A DNA stretch of 64,000 nt from an uncultured Methanobacterium sp. (lineage in GTDB: Archaea > Methanobacteriota > Methanobacteria > Methanobacteriales > Methanobacteriaceae), in NCBI RefSeq assembly GCF_963665055.1, contig NZ_OY762015.1, positions 2,874,501 through 2,938,500 of the forward strand. The letters are read 5' to 3'. Within the stretch, counting starts at the first letter, position 1; every line of letters starts with the position of its first letter. This document shows positions 35,480 through 48,299 of the stretch, one piece after another. Under the pieces are notes generated by a model that was not told the DNA's origin, searched no databases, and worked only from the letters and a program-made list of their open reading frames with translations. The position numbers and the translations under genes are program-made.

Positions 35480-36712
35480 ATGGGCAAAGAATTCTTAAAT
35501 CTAATGGATCCAGATGATGTGAAGGAGGTCATAGACTCTCTGAACATAGAACGGAAGATTGAAATTGTTACTCTGAGTGATGCCTATCAGCGAGTTCTGG
35601 CGGAAGATGTTTATGCAGCTATTGATCTTCCTCCCTTTGACCGGGCATCCATGGATGGATATGCAGTACAGGCCCAGGATACTTTCGGGGCTTCAGAAGA
35701 TGATCCTATTACCTTAGATTTAATAGAAAAAATTAGAGCCGGAGATGACCCTTCCCAAAAAGTTAGAAAAGGAACTTGCAGTGAAGTGGGTACCGGTGCA
35801 CCCATGCCAGAAGGTTCTGATGCTGTGGTCATGGTTGAAGTCACTGATATCAAAGAAAACAAGGTCGAGATTTTGGAGGCAGTTACCCCTGGAACTAATC
35901 GAGCCCTCAGGGGATCAGACATTCAAAAGGGTAAATTCCTATTAGCAGAAGGTACTCTTTTAACCTCCGACAAAATCGGTGCTTTAAGTGCAATTGGTTT
36001 GGAAAAAATCCCAGTTTTTGCCAAGCCAACCGTGGCAGTCATTTCCACTGGAAATGAATTAATAAAACCAGATGAAGAACTTCGACACGGAAAACTCTAC
36101 GATATCAATTCAGAATCCATAGCAAACGCAGTTAAATCATGTGGGTGCATACCTTTAGCTTCTACAATAGCCAAAGATGATTATGATTCTATAAAAAATA
36201 AAATTGATGAATATAAACATGCTGATGTTATAATCACCTCTGGAGGAACCTCAGCCGGTGCAGGGGATGTTCTGCGCAAGGTGGTGGAAGACATGGGAGA
36301 AGTTCTGGTCCATGGAATTTCAGTAAAACCAGGTAAACCCACCATAATTGGTACTTTGCCTGATGAAGATGTTGATATCATTTTGTTTGGACTTCCAGGA
36401 TATCCTGTATCTGCTTTGATGATCTTCCAGGGATTTGTAGCTCCCTTTTTAAGAGGAGTTGCCGGTGTTAAAAAATTCATGGAAAAACAAAAGGGGTCTA
36501 CACTTAAATTGTCAAGAAGGTATCATTCTGCCAGGGGAAGAAGCCACCTTGTACTGGTAAAAATAGAAGGAAATATTGCCTATCCAATATTAAAGGATTC
36601 TGGTGCAATAGCTGCTCTTGCTAATGCAGATGGTTATTTTGAAGTTCCCAAGAATGTGGAAATCATTGAAAAAGGTGAAGAAATAGAAGTAATGTCTTTA
36701 TCAGGGCTCTAG
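35480..36712 (+). CDS. moeA: Molybdopterin molybdenumtransferase
   Basis: 410 residues, the usual length. 'PPFDRASMDGYAVQ', 'GTGAPMPEGSDAVVMVE', 'TSGGTSAGAGDVL' and 'GLPGYPVSALM' are the MoeA fingerprints; domain IV ends the chain. It inserts molybdate (or tungstate) into adenylylated molybdopterin, needed here for formylmethanofuran dehydrogenase and formate dehydrogenase. The gene is the first on the plus strand after the IS and seems to have its own promoter. Some archaea have two MoeA copies for Mo and W; specificity cannot be told from the sequence. Confidence 0.93.
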   Translation: MGKEFLNLMDPDDVKEVIDSLNIERKIEIVTLSDAYQRVLAEDVYAAIDLPPFDRASMDGYAVQAQDTFGASEDDPITLDLIEKIRAGDDPSQKVRKGTCSEVGTGAPMPEGSDAVVMVEVTDIKENKVEILEAVTPGTNRALRGSDIQKGKFLLAEGTLLTSDKIGALSAIGLEKIPVFAKPTVAVISTGNELIKPDEELRHGKLYDINSESIANAVKSCGCIPLASTIAKDDYDSIKNKIDEYKHADVIITSGGTSAGAGDVLRKVVEDMGEVLVHGISVKPGKPTIIGTLPDEDVDIILFGLPGYPVSALMIFQGFVAPFLRGVAGVKKFMEKQKGSTLKLSRRYHSARGRSHLVLVKIEGNIAYPILKDSGAIAALANADGYFEVPKNVEIIEKGEEIEVMSLSGL

Positions 36713-36770
36713 ATTTTTTTAAACTAATCATTTCTTATTTTATAAAAAATAATTATTCTCAATAATAATA

Positions 36771-36817
36771 AATTATTAGTTCTCAAAATTATTAGTTCTC
36801 AAAATAATTAGTTCTCA
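36771..36817. repeat. Short tandem repeat after moeA
   Basis: Three imperfect copies of a 16-18 bp AATTATTAGTTCTCAAAA-like unit fill the space between the convergent moeA and UPF0280 genes. Confidence 0.6.
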
Positions 36818-36851
36818 TTAAAGCAATAATTCATTGAATCTGATAAAAATA

Positions 36852-37580
36852 TCAGTAAACATCGAAAAGATCCCCTAAAACTACTTTTTTATTGGTTTCC
36901 ACCATATCGGGGATTTTTCCTACAGTGCCAGCTGATTCTCCAACCACTACCAGAACACCCCGCAAGTATTCCTGGAAATCCTCTGCTTTTCCCAGACAAT
37001 TTTCCACCTGCTCAACTTCATTACTTCCGTTGGCATGATTGGCAATGGAGGTAGCCAGTGCATCAGCTACACTCGCAGAAGAAGCAAAAACTGTAACTGA
37101 ATCTGCATGACCAAAACTGATGGAATGACCCACAGTACCTGAAGATGTGCAGATTCCCATGGGGGTATTGCGAGACTTGATCTTAAAGCCTATCCGTCCT
37201 GAAAGGGATGATTCCCCTGCATATAATCCCATAATCACATCTTTCCTGGTTTTGAGGGCAATATCTCCTCCGTTATCCACAATGGCATACTGGGCATCAT
37301 GATTCAGTAAAAAGTTAAGGGTAAGTTGGGATATGGTGCCAGCCACTGCTGCCATAGGTCCCACGCCAGCTATTTCAGCAGATTCCACCATCATCTTCAC
37401 AATTAAAGGTGCTTCACCCACTTTCAATGGTTCCAAACTTGGTTGGAATTCAGGATTCATCCGAATATAATTTTTAAGTTCTCCTCTACATTTAGTAATA
37501 AAACTAAGGAGGTATTGGGGTTCAACATCGGATGTGAGTATTATGTTGGTTTCCTGGATATGGATCCTTTTTTTTATCAT
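36852..37580 (-). CDS. UPF0280 family protein (ApbE-like fold)
   Basis: 242 residues. 'VESAEIAGVGPMAAVAGTIS', 'YAIVDNGGDIAL' and 'GICTSSGTVGHSISFGHADS' are the conserved UPF0280 blocks. The family is distantly related to ApbE, the FMN transferase, and is found mainly in methanogens and some bacteria; its reaction is unknown. The small glycine motifs and 'DNGGDIAL' resemble the flavin-nucleotide site of ApbE, so a flavin- or cofactor-linked transferase role is conceivable. It is convergent with moeA and divergent from the PH-domain gene. Confidence 0.85.
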   Translation of the reverse strand: MIKKRIHIQETNIILTSDVEPQYLLSFITKCRGELKNYIRMNPEFQPSLEPLKVGEAPLIVKMMVESAEIAGVGPMAAVAGTISQLTLNFLLNHDAQYAIVDNGGDIALKTRKDVIMGLYAGESSLSGRIGFKIKSRNTPMGICTSSGTVGHSISFGHADSVTVFASSASVADALATSIANHANGSNEVEQVENCLGKAEDFQEYLRGVLVVVGESAGTVGKIPDMVETNKKVVLGDLFDVY

Positions 37581-37692
37581 TAACTAAAGATTAGTTTAAG
37601 GATGCAGATAAACTATTTAGATTGTGAAGTTTATACTAGAAAATAGTTATAATAAGATGAAAAGTTGTCATAGTGAATGGTGGTACCGTATA

Positions 37693-38295
37693 ATGTTTAA
37701 CAGAAAGACTAATTCAAATCCAGGGGAAAGGGTAGTATTCCAGACCAGACCCCGATTTTTGGCCAGCCTGAAATCGACCATTCTTAAATTAATAATCCTT
37801 CTGGTGATACTTTACTTTTTCCGGAGTATAATGGCATTAGCATTTACCCTACAGGAATATGTGGTGCAGATGGTTCAAATTCCTCTGATTCAAGCCACAT
37901 TTTACATTCTTGTACTGATCATTGCCCTTTTGATACTATCTATGTTCTTAGATCTTGTATCTTGGAGGCGTAAAGAGTATCAACTCACCAACCAGAGGGT
38001 AATAGTAAAAAGTGGATTGATTAGAAGAAAAAAATCTTACATTCATTACAGTAAGATTCAGGACATTGACGTTTATCAAGGTGTAGTTGACCGGATATTT
38101 TCAGCAGGAGACATAGAGATTTATGGGGGTCATGAACACACTAACATCCTTTTGGAGAACGTTCCCAATCCACGTGAAGTAGAGGATATAATTGATCGAG
38201 TTATGGTTGGTGAAGAAGTGGGTTTCAAACCCCAGCGCAGTAAAACCCCTAAAAAATCAATCATCGAGGACTATGACCAAAAGTTTAAAAGATAG
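37693..38295 (+). CDS. PH-domain (bPH2) membrane protein
   Basis: 200 residues from the ATG at 37693, preceded by GGTGGT at eight bases; earlier in-frame GTG/ATG codons at 37624 and 37657 are less likely. Two hydrophobic helices (about residues 27-50 and 66-90) are followed by a bPH2/YdbS domain: 'RKEYQLTNQRVIVKSGLIRR', 'HYSKIQDIDVYQGVVDRIFS' and 'GDIEIYGG'. The C-terminus is a charged cytoplasmic tail. YdbS-like proteins are membrane-associated and of unknown function. Confidence 0.8.
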   Translation: MFNRKTNSNPGERVVFQTRPRFLASLKSTILKLIILLVILYFFRSIMALAFTLQEYVVQMVQIPLIQATFYILVLIIALLILSMFLDLVSWRRKEYQLTNQRVIVKSGLIRRKKSYIHYSKIQDIDVYQGVVDRIFSAGDIEIYGGHEHTNILLENVPNPREVEDIIDRVMVGEEVGFKPQRSKTPKKSIIEDYDQKFKR

Positions 38296-38451
38296 TCTGA
38301 TAATATTAAAATAAGAATAATGGAGTATTATGCCCTTATGGATGTAAAATTCCAATCCATTCCGAATTTTTGATACATTATTTTTTGCATACATAGAACT
38401 GCAAATAATAATAATATTTAAATTGCAAATAATTCCTGATCTAAGATTGAC

Positions 38452-40652
<2,201 letters not shown>

Positions 40653-40936
40653 TAAGCTCAAATTCTGTCACTTTCTAACGGAAACCTTAATATGGTCACT
40701 TAATTTGAATAATAACTTTAATTGAGCTTAATTATTAGGGTTTATGAAAAATGGTAAGTTTGAATAAAAACCAGACACAAGTTGTAGTGCCTGATTTAAT
40801 CAAGTTTTACTGGTTAATTTAATCAAGCTGCATGACTGATATAATGAATAGTTTAAAAAACATTTTAAAATTTTTAAAAAACTTTTATAAACAATTTAAT
40901 TAATTTTATAAGTCCATATGATTTGTTGGTGATTCT

Positions 40937-42436
40937 ATGAAAGCCAAAATTTTTGATACCACCCTTCGTGATGGTGAACAGACTCCGGGAATATCTTTAA
41001 CACCGGATGAAAAGCGTTTAATAGCCAGAAAACTCGATGAACTTGGAGTTGATGTAATTGAGGCAGGATCTGCTATTACATCAGAAGGAGAAAGGGAAGG
41101 TATTAAAAAAGTAACTTCAGAAGGTCTTTCTGCAGAGATATGCAGTTTTACCCGGGCGGTTCAGGTAGATATTGATGCTGCCCTAGAATGCGATGTGGAT
41201 AGCATCCACCTGGTGGTTCCCACATCAGACCTGCACCTGGAATACAAGTTACGCAAGTCCCGCGAAGAAGTGAAGACCATGGCTGTAGAATCAACCCAGT
41301 ACGCAGTTGATCATGGTCTTTTAGTGGAATTATCTGCAGAGGACTCCACCCGAAGCGACATGGGATACTTAAAGGAGGTATTCCAGGCAGGTCTAGATAC
41401 AGGGGCAAAACGTATCTGCGCCTGTGACACTGTGGGAATGCTCACTCCAGAACGGGCTTATGATTTTTACAGCCAGTTGGCAGATTTAAAAGCTCCTTTA
41501 AGTGTGCACTGTCACAATGACTTTGGACTGGCTGTTGCCAACTCATTAAGTGGATTAAGGGCTGGTGCAAGCCAGGCCCATGTCACAGTCAATGGAATAG
41601 GGGAAAGAGCAGGTAACGCATCACTGGAAGAACTGGTAGTTTCATTGTACTCTCTTTACAATGTAAAGACCAAAGTAAATCTGGAAATGTTATACGAAGT
41701 TTCTAAAACAGTGGCAAGGATAACTGGGATGTACTTACAGCCCAACAAGGCAATTGTCGGTGAAAATGCCTTTGCCCATGAATCTGGAATCCATGCCGAT
41801 GGAGTAATGAAAAAGGCTGAAACATACGAACCCATAACCCCGGAACTCGTTGGACACAAGCGTCGTTTTGTAATGGGTAAACACGTTGGTTCCCACATCA
41901 TCAAAGAACGAATTCATGAGATGGGCTTCCAGGTTGATCAGGAAAAATTCTCCCAGATATTCAATCGAATAAAAGCACTGGGTGACATGGGAAAATGTGT
42001 CACTGACGTAGATTTACAGGCAATAGCAGAGGATGTTATGGGGGTAATGAGTGAAAAACCAGTGGAACTCCAGGAATTAACCATAGTATCTGGAAATAAG
42101 GTTACACCCACTGCATCAGTGAAACTAAAAATCGGTGATGTTGAAAAATTAGAAGCAGGCATAGGTGTTGGTCCAGTGGACGCAGCCATAGTTGCTATTA
42201 AAAAAACTATTGAAGATGTTACCGATATAGAATTTGAAGAATACCACGTGGATGCCATAACAGGGGGAACAGACGCACTTATTGATGTGGTGGTAAAGCT
42301 CAAACACGAGGGTAAAGTGGTAAGTGCCAGAAGCACCCAACCTGATATTATAAACGCCAGTGTAGAAGCATTTCTGGGTGGTATAAATAAAGTTTTAACT
42401 GATAAAAAGCTTAGTGAGTCTAAAAAACTTTTATAA
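40937..42436 (+). CDS. cimA: (R)-citramalate synthase (2-isopropylmalate synthase family)
   Basis: 499 residues; ATG preceded by GGTGATTCT. The catalytic TIM barrel shows 'FDTTLRDGEQTPG', 'SVHCHNDFGLA' (metal-binding His pair) and 'GIGERAGNASLEE'. A C-terminal LeuA regulatory domain (about 370-499) is present. 'LDELGVDVIEAGSAITSEGE' and 'IHLVVPTSDLH' match archaeal CimA rather than LeuA (typically 'IEAGFP') or AksA, which lacks the regulatory domain. It condenses pyruvate and acetyl-CoA in the threonine-independent isoleucine route. Feedback inhibition by isoleucine is expected. Confidence 0.82.
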   Translation: MKAKIFDTTLRDGEQTPGISLTPDEKRLIARKLDELGVDVIEAGSAITSEGEREGIKKVTSEGLSAEICSFTRAVQVDIDAALECDVDSIHLVVPTSDLHLEYKLRKSREEVKTMAVESTQYAVDHGLLVELSAEDSTRSDMGYLKEVFQAGLDTGAKRICACDTVGMLTPERAYDFYSQLADLKAPLSVHCHNDFGLAVANSLSGLRAGASQAHVTVNGIGERAGNASLEELVVSLYSLYNVKTKVNLEMLYEVSKTVARITGMYLQPNKAIVGENAFAHESGIHADGVMKKAETYEPITPELVGHKRRFVMGKHVGSHIIKERIHEMGFQVDQEKFSQIFNRIKALGDMGKCVTDVDLQAIAEDVMGVMSEKPVELQELTIVSGNKVTPTASVKLKIGDVEKLEAGIGVGPVDAAIVAIKKTIEDVTDIEFEEYHVDAITGGTDALIDVVVKLKHEGKVVSARSTQPDIINASVEAFLGGINKVLTDKKLSESKKLL

Positions 42437-42579
42437 GTAACTAAAACTTTATTTTTTTAGCACTTTATTTTTAAATGAAGATTTATTTTCAAAAATATTT
42501 GAATGTCCTTTATTCAAATGGTATTTAATAGGTTTATTTTATAAATTGAATTTGGATAATTCCTTTAGGTAGTGATGTA

Positions 42580-43107
42580 ATGGATCAGTACGATTTCATG
42601 GAACATAAAATACAAATTACTGGTTTTAAAGCGGAAATAAATGATGCCCGTCAAATAATGAAGTTTATAAAAGATACAAGTGGAAAATGTAGCAGTGGAA
42701 ACTGTATAATCCAACTATTACAGGCCAGGGCAATAGCCGGTGAAAAACACATCTTACAGGCAACGTTACAAGCTATTAAATCATTTGAAATGAATAATAA
42801 CGCGGCAAAAGATTTGGGACTAGAAATATGCCTTCGGGCTTCATCCCAGAGGCAGATATCCAGAGCTCTTAAGATATTAGGCATAGAAAACGGTAAGATG
42901 GATATCTGTATGGTGGCTGTGGATTGTGATGAAGATATCCAAAAAAAGGTGGGTAATGCTCTGGGCAAACGAAATGATGATGTACTTCAGGCTGATGTAG
43001 GTGTACTGCAAGAGGTTTACGAAATATCCCCTCAGGAAATAACAAGTGCAGGAAACATTGAGCGGGTTATGGTGGAAAGAACCGCTCTTTTAAATCTAGA
43101 AATCTAA
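42580..43107 (+). CDS. cgi121: KEOPS complex subunit Cgi121
   Basis: 175 residues. The core 'GNCIIQLLQARAIAGEKHIL' and 'GLEICLRASSQRQISRALK' match archaeal Cgi121. With Kae1, Bud32 and Pcc1 it forms KEOPS, which makes the universal t6A37 tRNA modification; Cgi121 recruits the tRNA 3' CCA end. The N-terminal 'MDQYDFMEHKIQITGFKAEI' is slightly longer than in some relatives. Other KEOPS genes are not in this window. The gene lies about 140 bp after cimA and probably has its own promoter. Confidence 0.88.
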   Translation: MDQYDFMEHKIQITGFKAEINDARQIMKFIKDTSGKCSSGNCIIQLLQARAIAGEKHILQATLQAIKSFEMNNNAAKDLGLEICLRASSQRQISRALKILGIENGKMDICMVAVDCDEDIQKKVGNALGKRNDDVLQADVGVLQEVYEISPQEITSAGNIERVMVERTALLNLEI

Positions 43108-43114
43108 TTCCATG

Positions 43115-43195
43115 TCATGATAATGAGTTATATCGTTAACGAGTTAAATCGTGTCATGATATTGGGTTAAATCGTTAACGAGTTAAATCGTGTTG
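43115..43195. repeat. Tandem duplication with central GTTAAC palindrome
   Basis: A segment containing ATCGTTAACGAGTTAAATCGTG appears twice, about 40 bp apart, between the convergent cgi121 and PLP-enzyme genes. CGTTAACG is palindromic, so the unit could be a binding site or a terminator-like element. The second copy runs into the end of the PLP-enzyme gene. Confidence 0.6.
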
Positions 43196-44154
43196 TTTAC
43201 AATATCCACTATTCCCCTGAGTTTTTCCTTTTTTAGACAGTGAACATCCAAATTTTTCACCTCTAAACAAATTGCTGGTTGATTAATTCTATCATAACGT
43301 GGGCAGGTGGTGATCATACCCCCACCATTTACTTTAAGCTTGTTTCTAAGCAAACGGGCCACAGATTTTGGTTCATCATGTCGAATTGCAATGTTTATCC
43401 CCCTTTTTTCAGGGTGCAAAGCAGATTTAATTTCTTTTTTTATAAATTCACAGGCCTTGATGGTTTTAACCAGACTTTCAGGGGTCCCTTTAATTTCTTC
43501 TACCAGCCCGGCACAGGTAACTGGACTACCTTGGAGGGCTTTCAGGATGAAACTCCTGTCATTAAACATTCCCTGATCACTGGTGGATATAAAACCACCA
43601 TTACCGACATTAACCATTTTAGGAGAACCAGTGGAGGCCACCAGAATATGGGAATGATCACCGCAGGCAAGTTTCTTCTGTGGATCACCAACTGATCCAG
43701 AAGCATCCTCTACCAAAATCACTCCATTATCCTCACAGATTTCATAAATCCCCTTAACTGGTTGTTCAGCCATGTAACCCGCAAAACTGGTAATAAAAAG
43801 GGACTCAGGACTTTTTATTTTAATCTGTTCTTCCAACATCTCCAGAGAGATAACCCCCATTTCAGTGGGTAAATACACTAATTTAAGCCCATAAAACTCA
43901 CTAATCTTCCTAAAACCACTCCAACCTCCCTGGTCTGGAATCATAACTGGTCCTTTCATGGTGCTCATGGCGGCCATAATAGCAGCATTACCACTACCAA
44001 GAACCCGGGCATATTCATGGCCTGTAACCTCTTTTATACTATCTTCAGCATTTTTTTTATATTCATTACCACTGAACCGGTTTCCAAGTTCTAAGGAAGC
44101 ATTACTCATTGCTTTTTTGGCTTCCTTTGAGGGCATTTTAAAGAAAAGTTCCAT
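43183..44154 (-). CDS. DegT-like PLP-dependent enzyme
   Basis: 323 residues. A fold-type I aminotransferase pattern is seen: 'GHEYARVLGSGNAAIMAAMS' (phosphate cup), 'VILVEDASGSVGDP' (Asp contacting the PLP nitrogen), and 'STGSPKMVNVGNGGFIS', whose Lys aligns with the Schiff-base Lys of the DegT/DnrJ/EryC1 family. The C-terminal domain is shorter than in sugar aminotransferases. It is conserved in methanogens, with no assigned substrate. Convergent with cgi121. Confidence 0.75.
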   Translation of the reverse strand: MELFFKMPSKEAKKAMSNASLELGNRFSGNEYKKNAEDSIKEVTGHEYARVLGSGNAAIMAAMSTMKGPVMIPDQGGWSGFRKISEFYGLKLVYLPTEMGVISLEMLEEQIKIKSPESLFITSFAGYMAEQPVKGIYEICEDNGVILVEDASGSVGDPQKKLACGDHSHILVASTGSPKMVNVGNGGFISTSDQGMFNDRSFILKALQGSPVTCAGLVEEIKGTPESLVKTIKACEFIKKEIKSALHPEKRGINIAIRHDEPKSVARLLRNKLKVNGGGMITTCPRYDRINQPAICLEVKNLDVHCLKKEKLRGIVDIVNNTI

Positions 44155-44334
44155 TTAATCACTTTAATTATTTAATTACTTTTAATTAGTATTAACAAGC
44201 ATACTTAATTTCAATCATCTTTTATCATTTTTTATCCTTTTAAATCAGATTTCTAGTTCATTTCAATAATTATAATAATTCTAAGAATTTCAATACTTTT
44301 AATATTTTTAATAGCTTACGATCATTGATCAAAA

Positions 44335-45498
<1,164 letters not shown>

Positions 45499-45621
45499 AG
45501 TATTTGATTATCTCCTCTTTTTTAAAAGACTTTAGCCAGCAAATGAGAACTAATTATCAAAGGTATCCTGTTAAACAATAAGTAAGGTTAAATAAATCCA
45601 TTTATCCTGTTAAGAATACAA

Positions 45622-45817
45622 GTTGTTAAACAATTCAGTTATCTGTTAAGCAATAGGTAAGTTGTTAAATAATCCATTTGTCTTGTTAAGCAATAGGTAA
45701 GTTGTTAAATAATCCATTTGTCTTGTTAAGCAATAGGTAAGTTGTTAAATAATCCATTTGTCTTGTTAAGCAATAGGTAAGTTGTTAAAAGTCCAATTAT
45801 CTGGTGTTAAATAATAA
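45622..45817. repeat. 40-bp tandem repeat (minisatellite)
   Basis: Three exact 40-bp copies fill 45661-45700, 45701-45740 and 45741-45780; each starts GTTGTTAAATAATCCATTTG and ends CAATAGGTAA. A 39-bp near-copy precedes (45622-45660) and a diverged one follows (45781-45817). Copies abut with no spacers, so this is not a CRISPR array. It lies between nreA and msrB, upstream of nreA. Confidence 0.92.
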
Positions 45818-45858
45818 CTCTGTTGAGTTAATGAAATTAACTTCCTACTTCCGAACGA

Positions 45859-46326
45859 TCATGTACTTCGTTTAACAAGATTCAGTGATGCTGAATTCAT
45901 ACAGTAACGCAGGCCAGTTGGTGCAGGGCCATCATCAAAGACATGACCAAGATGGGCATGACAACGGGCACAAAGCACCTCGGTGCGCACCATTAACAGA
46001 CTCCTGTCAGTTTTGGTGGTTATGTTTTCATCTGCTACTGGTGCCCAGAAACTGGGCCAGCCTGTTCCTGAATCAAACTTGGTCTGTGAGTCAAATAGAT
46101 CAGTGCCACAGCACACGCACTGGTAAATACCATCCTCATGACAATCATGATACTTCCCAGTAAAAGCCAGTTCTGTTCCATTTTTACGGGCAACATCAAA
46201 CTGTTTTGGAGTTAAAATTTTTTTCCACTCTTTATCAGTCTTAACAACTCTTTCAACCAGTTTTATCCCCTTCAAATTCGTAAAATAGATAGGGATAAAA
46301 TCCTTTTCAGAGGTTTCTTTTTTCAT
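45859..46326 (-). CDS. msrB: Peptide methionine-(R)-S-oxide reductase
   Basis: 155 residues. The structural zinc site is formed by 'CVCC' (with 'YQCVCCGTDLF') and 'CARCHAHLGHV'. The substrate block 'KFDSGTGWPSF' and the catalytic 'RYCMNSASL' are intact. It repairs R-methionine sulfoxide in proteins after oxidative damage. The chain ends soon after the catalytic motif, as usual for MsrB. No MsrA partner is adjacent. Confidence 0.95.
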   Translation of the reverse strand: MKKETSEKDFIPIYFTNLKGIKLVERVVKTDKEWKKILTPKQFDVARKNGTELAFTGKYHDCHEDGIYQCVCCGTDLFDSQTKFDSGTGWPSFWAPVADENITTKTDRSLLMVRTEVLCARCHAHLGHVFDDGPAPTGLRYCMNSASLNLVKRST

Positions 46327-46610
46327 ATTATCCTCATGGATTTATACATCTCTCGATTATACTTAATTCATCCACAATATCACGGGATTATTAATAAAAG
46401 TGTTTTATATTTCTATAACTTTAAAGACTTAAATTAAACGAAATTAATCAATTAATATTTACAATGATATTTATTCCGGTTGAATTATCTAATGGACGAG
46501 AAATGATTATGACATCAATGAATGTTAAAGAAGATGGAAATACTAATTAAATTTACTAATTGGAAAGGTTTTTTTTAAGAACACGATTTTTAATTTCAAA
46601 ACATGGTTTT

Positions 46611-47450
46611 ATGAATTCTAATGAAAATAAGAAGAAAAATCGGGAAAAAAGAGGACAAATTTCTCCGAATGATACAGTACCTTATGCTGATTTTTCAACA
46701 GAAGATTTAATTGGAATGTTAAATGCAGAAAATCCGCAGGAAAGAACTATTTCTGCAGTTTTACTGGGTAATCGGAATGATAAACTGGTTATAAATCCGC
46801 TTTGCACTGCACTTAAAAATGAGAGGTCCCTCTACTCACGGATAGCCATTTCTGAAGCACTATCTCAAATAGGAGAACCGGCTGCACCCTGTTTAATCCA
46901 GTTTTTGGGTGAAATTGGTAAAAATCAGGAAAAAGAGCTCCCCCTTAAATATTTTAAAAAAAAGAGTTTTCCTCTGGTAAGAGATATGGCAGCAAGGACT
47001 CTGGTAAAAATAGGAGAACCAGCTACTCCTTATTTGATTGAGGTTTTAGAAACTGGTAATGAATTTAAAGTTCAACAGGCAATTGATGCATTAGGTGCAA
47101 TTTCGGCCAAAACAGGTGATAAAAGGGCATTAAAATCTTTAATCACCCTTATGGGGCAAGTGGAAAATGTGAGTGCTGTTGAAAGTGATATGGATCAGGT
47201 AACACTATGGAAAATCACCAGAGCCTTAAGCGGATTTCAAAACAGCAAGGAAGTTACTTACCCTCTGATTGCAATATTAAAAAGTGATTATGAACCTCCA
47301 ATAATATGGGAAGCATTGAGGAGTCTTGGACAGATTCAAATTACAACTCCTGAGGTTCTGAGTCTAGTTGAAAGTTTCATAGATAACAAACAACCTGAAA
47401 TAAGAATTGCCGCTTTAAATGCATTCAATCTCCTTAATAAACAAGTTTGA
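46611..47450 (+). CDS. HEAT-repeat protein
   Basis: 279 residues from the ATG at 46611; the frame is open from 46560 (TTG), so the start is uncertain. The N-terminus is Lys/Asn-rich. From about residue 35, HEAT-like (PBS-lyase) helical repeats occur, such as 'LYSRIAISEALSQIGEPAAP', 'MAARTLVKIGEPATPYLIEV' and 'PEIRIAALNAFNLL'. Such repeats form a solenoid for protein binding. No enzyme motif is seen and the partner is unknown. The next gene is convergent. Confidence 0.75.
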   Translation: MNSNENKKKNREKRGQISPNDTVPYADFSTEDLIGMLNAENPQERTISAVLLGNRNDKLVINPLCTALKNERSLYSRIAISEALSQIGEPAAPCLIQFLGEIGKNQEKELPLKYFKKKSFPLVRDMAARTLVKIGEPATPYLIEVLETGNEFKVQQAIDALGAISAKTGDKRALKSLITLMGQVENVSAVESDMDQVTLWKITRALSGFQNSKEVTYPLIAILKSDYEPPIIWEALRSLGQIQITTPEVLSLVESFIDNKQPEIRIAALNAFNLLNKQV

Positions 47451-47502
47451 TTTAATCATTAAAAAATTAAATTGAATCTTAAAAACTTATTTTAACAGTT
47501 TT

Positions 47503-48156
47503 TCATTTTTTCATACCAAAATAATAAAAACCATTAGATTTGTTACCATTCATAGTATCAAAAATGGTATTTTCAAAGTACAATTTTTCATAATCTTCAG
47601 TTAACTTTAAAACATGTTGAATGGTGTGATGTCTTAAAACCGCACCTTCCGGAAGTTCAAAAACTCCATAAATCCCATATTTGTCTTTAAATTTTTGGTA
47701 ACGCTGGAGGTTTCTTTCGTCATTATTCAAGAGAAAATCACTAATATAAATCAATCCATTATCCTTTAAAACTCTTGAAATTTCCAATAATAATTCTTTT
47801 TGCTTCTCAGTTTGGATATTACTGGTTAAAACTCCAATGAGAAGTACTGCATCAAATGAATTATCTGGAAATGGAAGATCGTCTCCATTATTCTTGATGA
47901 GGTTAAATTTTGGATGTAATCTCAAACCCCTCTTTATCATTTGTTCTGAATAATCGACCCCTGTTAAATTCTTAAAACCATTTTTATGGAGTTCACTTAA
48001 TGTTCTACCATAACCACAACCTAAATCAAGGATATTCATTTCAGGGTGGATATATTTTTTAAGTTCTTCCAATGGAAATGGTGTAGGGAATTCCTTTTCC
48101 TCTGCAACTTCATCCCAGTATTTTTCCTGATGAGAAACCTTTTTATTAATGTTCAT
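47503..48156 (-). CDS. Class I SAM-dependent methyltransferase
   Basis: 217 residues. SAM motif I is 'ILDLGCGYGRTLSEL' (about 44-58), with 'VDYSEQMIKRG' (motif II) and 'LPFPDNSFDAVLLIGVL' (motif IV/V). It matches the UbiE/small-molecule methyltransferase group; the substrate cannot be told. It is probably a free-standing gene. A GGTGGAATA ribosome-binding site precedes the start. Confidence 0.85.
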   Translation of the reverse strand: MNINKKVSHQEKYWDEVAEEKEFPTPFPLEELKKYIHPEMNILDLGCGYGRTLSELHKNGFKNLTGVDYSEQMIKRGLRLHPKFNLIKNNGDDLPFPDNSFDAVLLIGVLTSNIQTEKQKELLLEISRVLKDNGLIYISDFLLNNDERNLQRYQKFKDKYGIYGVFELPEGAVLRHHTIQHVLKLTEDYEKLYFENTIFDTMNGNKSNGFYYFGMKK

Positions 48157-48299
48157 TTATTCCACCTACTTCAATTATTATCCCATTATTTAATTAATTT
48201 ATCAAGAGATTATATTCCTATTTAAAGAGGGTACTATTAGGGGAACGATGATAAACGGAGTGTTCGATTTAAAGTTAATTTTTTTAGTCAGGTTATAAA

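Noticed and set aside
40937..42436. 2-isopropylmalate synthase (leuA) or homocitrate synthase (aksA)
   Set aside because: Signature 'IEAGSAITSEGE' agrees with CimA, and AksA lacks the C-terminal regulatory domain present here; kept as cimA with moderate certainty.
45622..45817. Possible CRISPR array
   Set aside because: The 40-bp units abut one another exactly with no unique spacers, and no cas genes are near.
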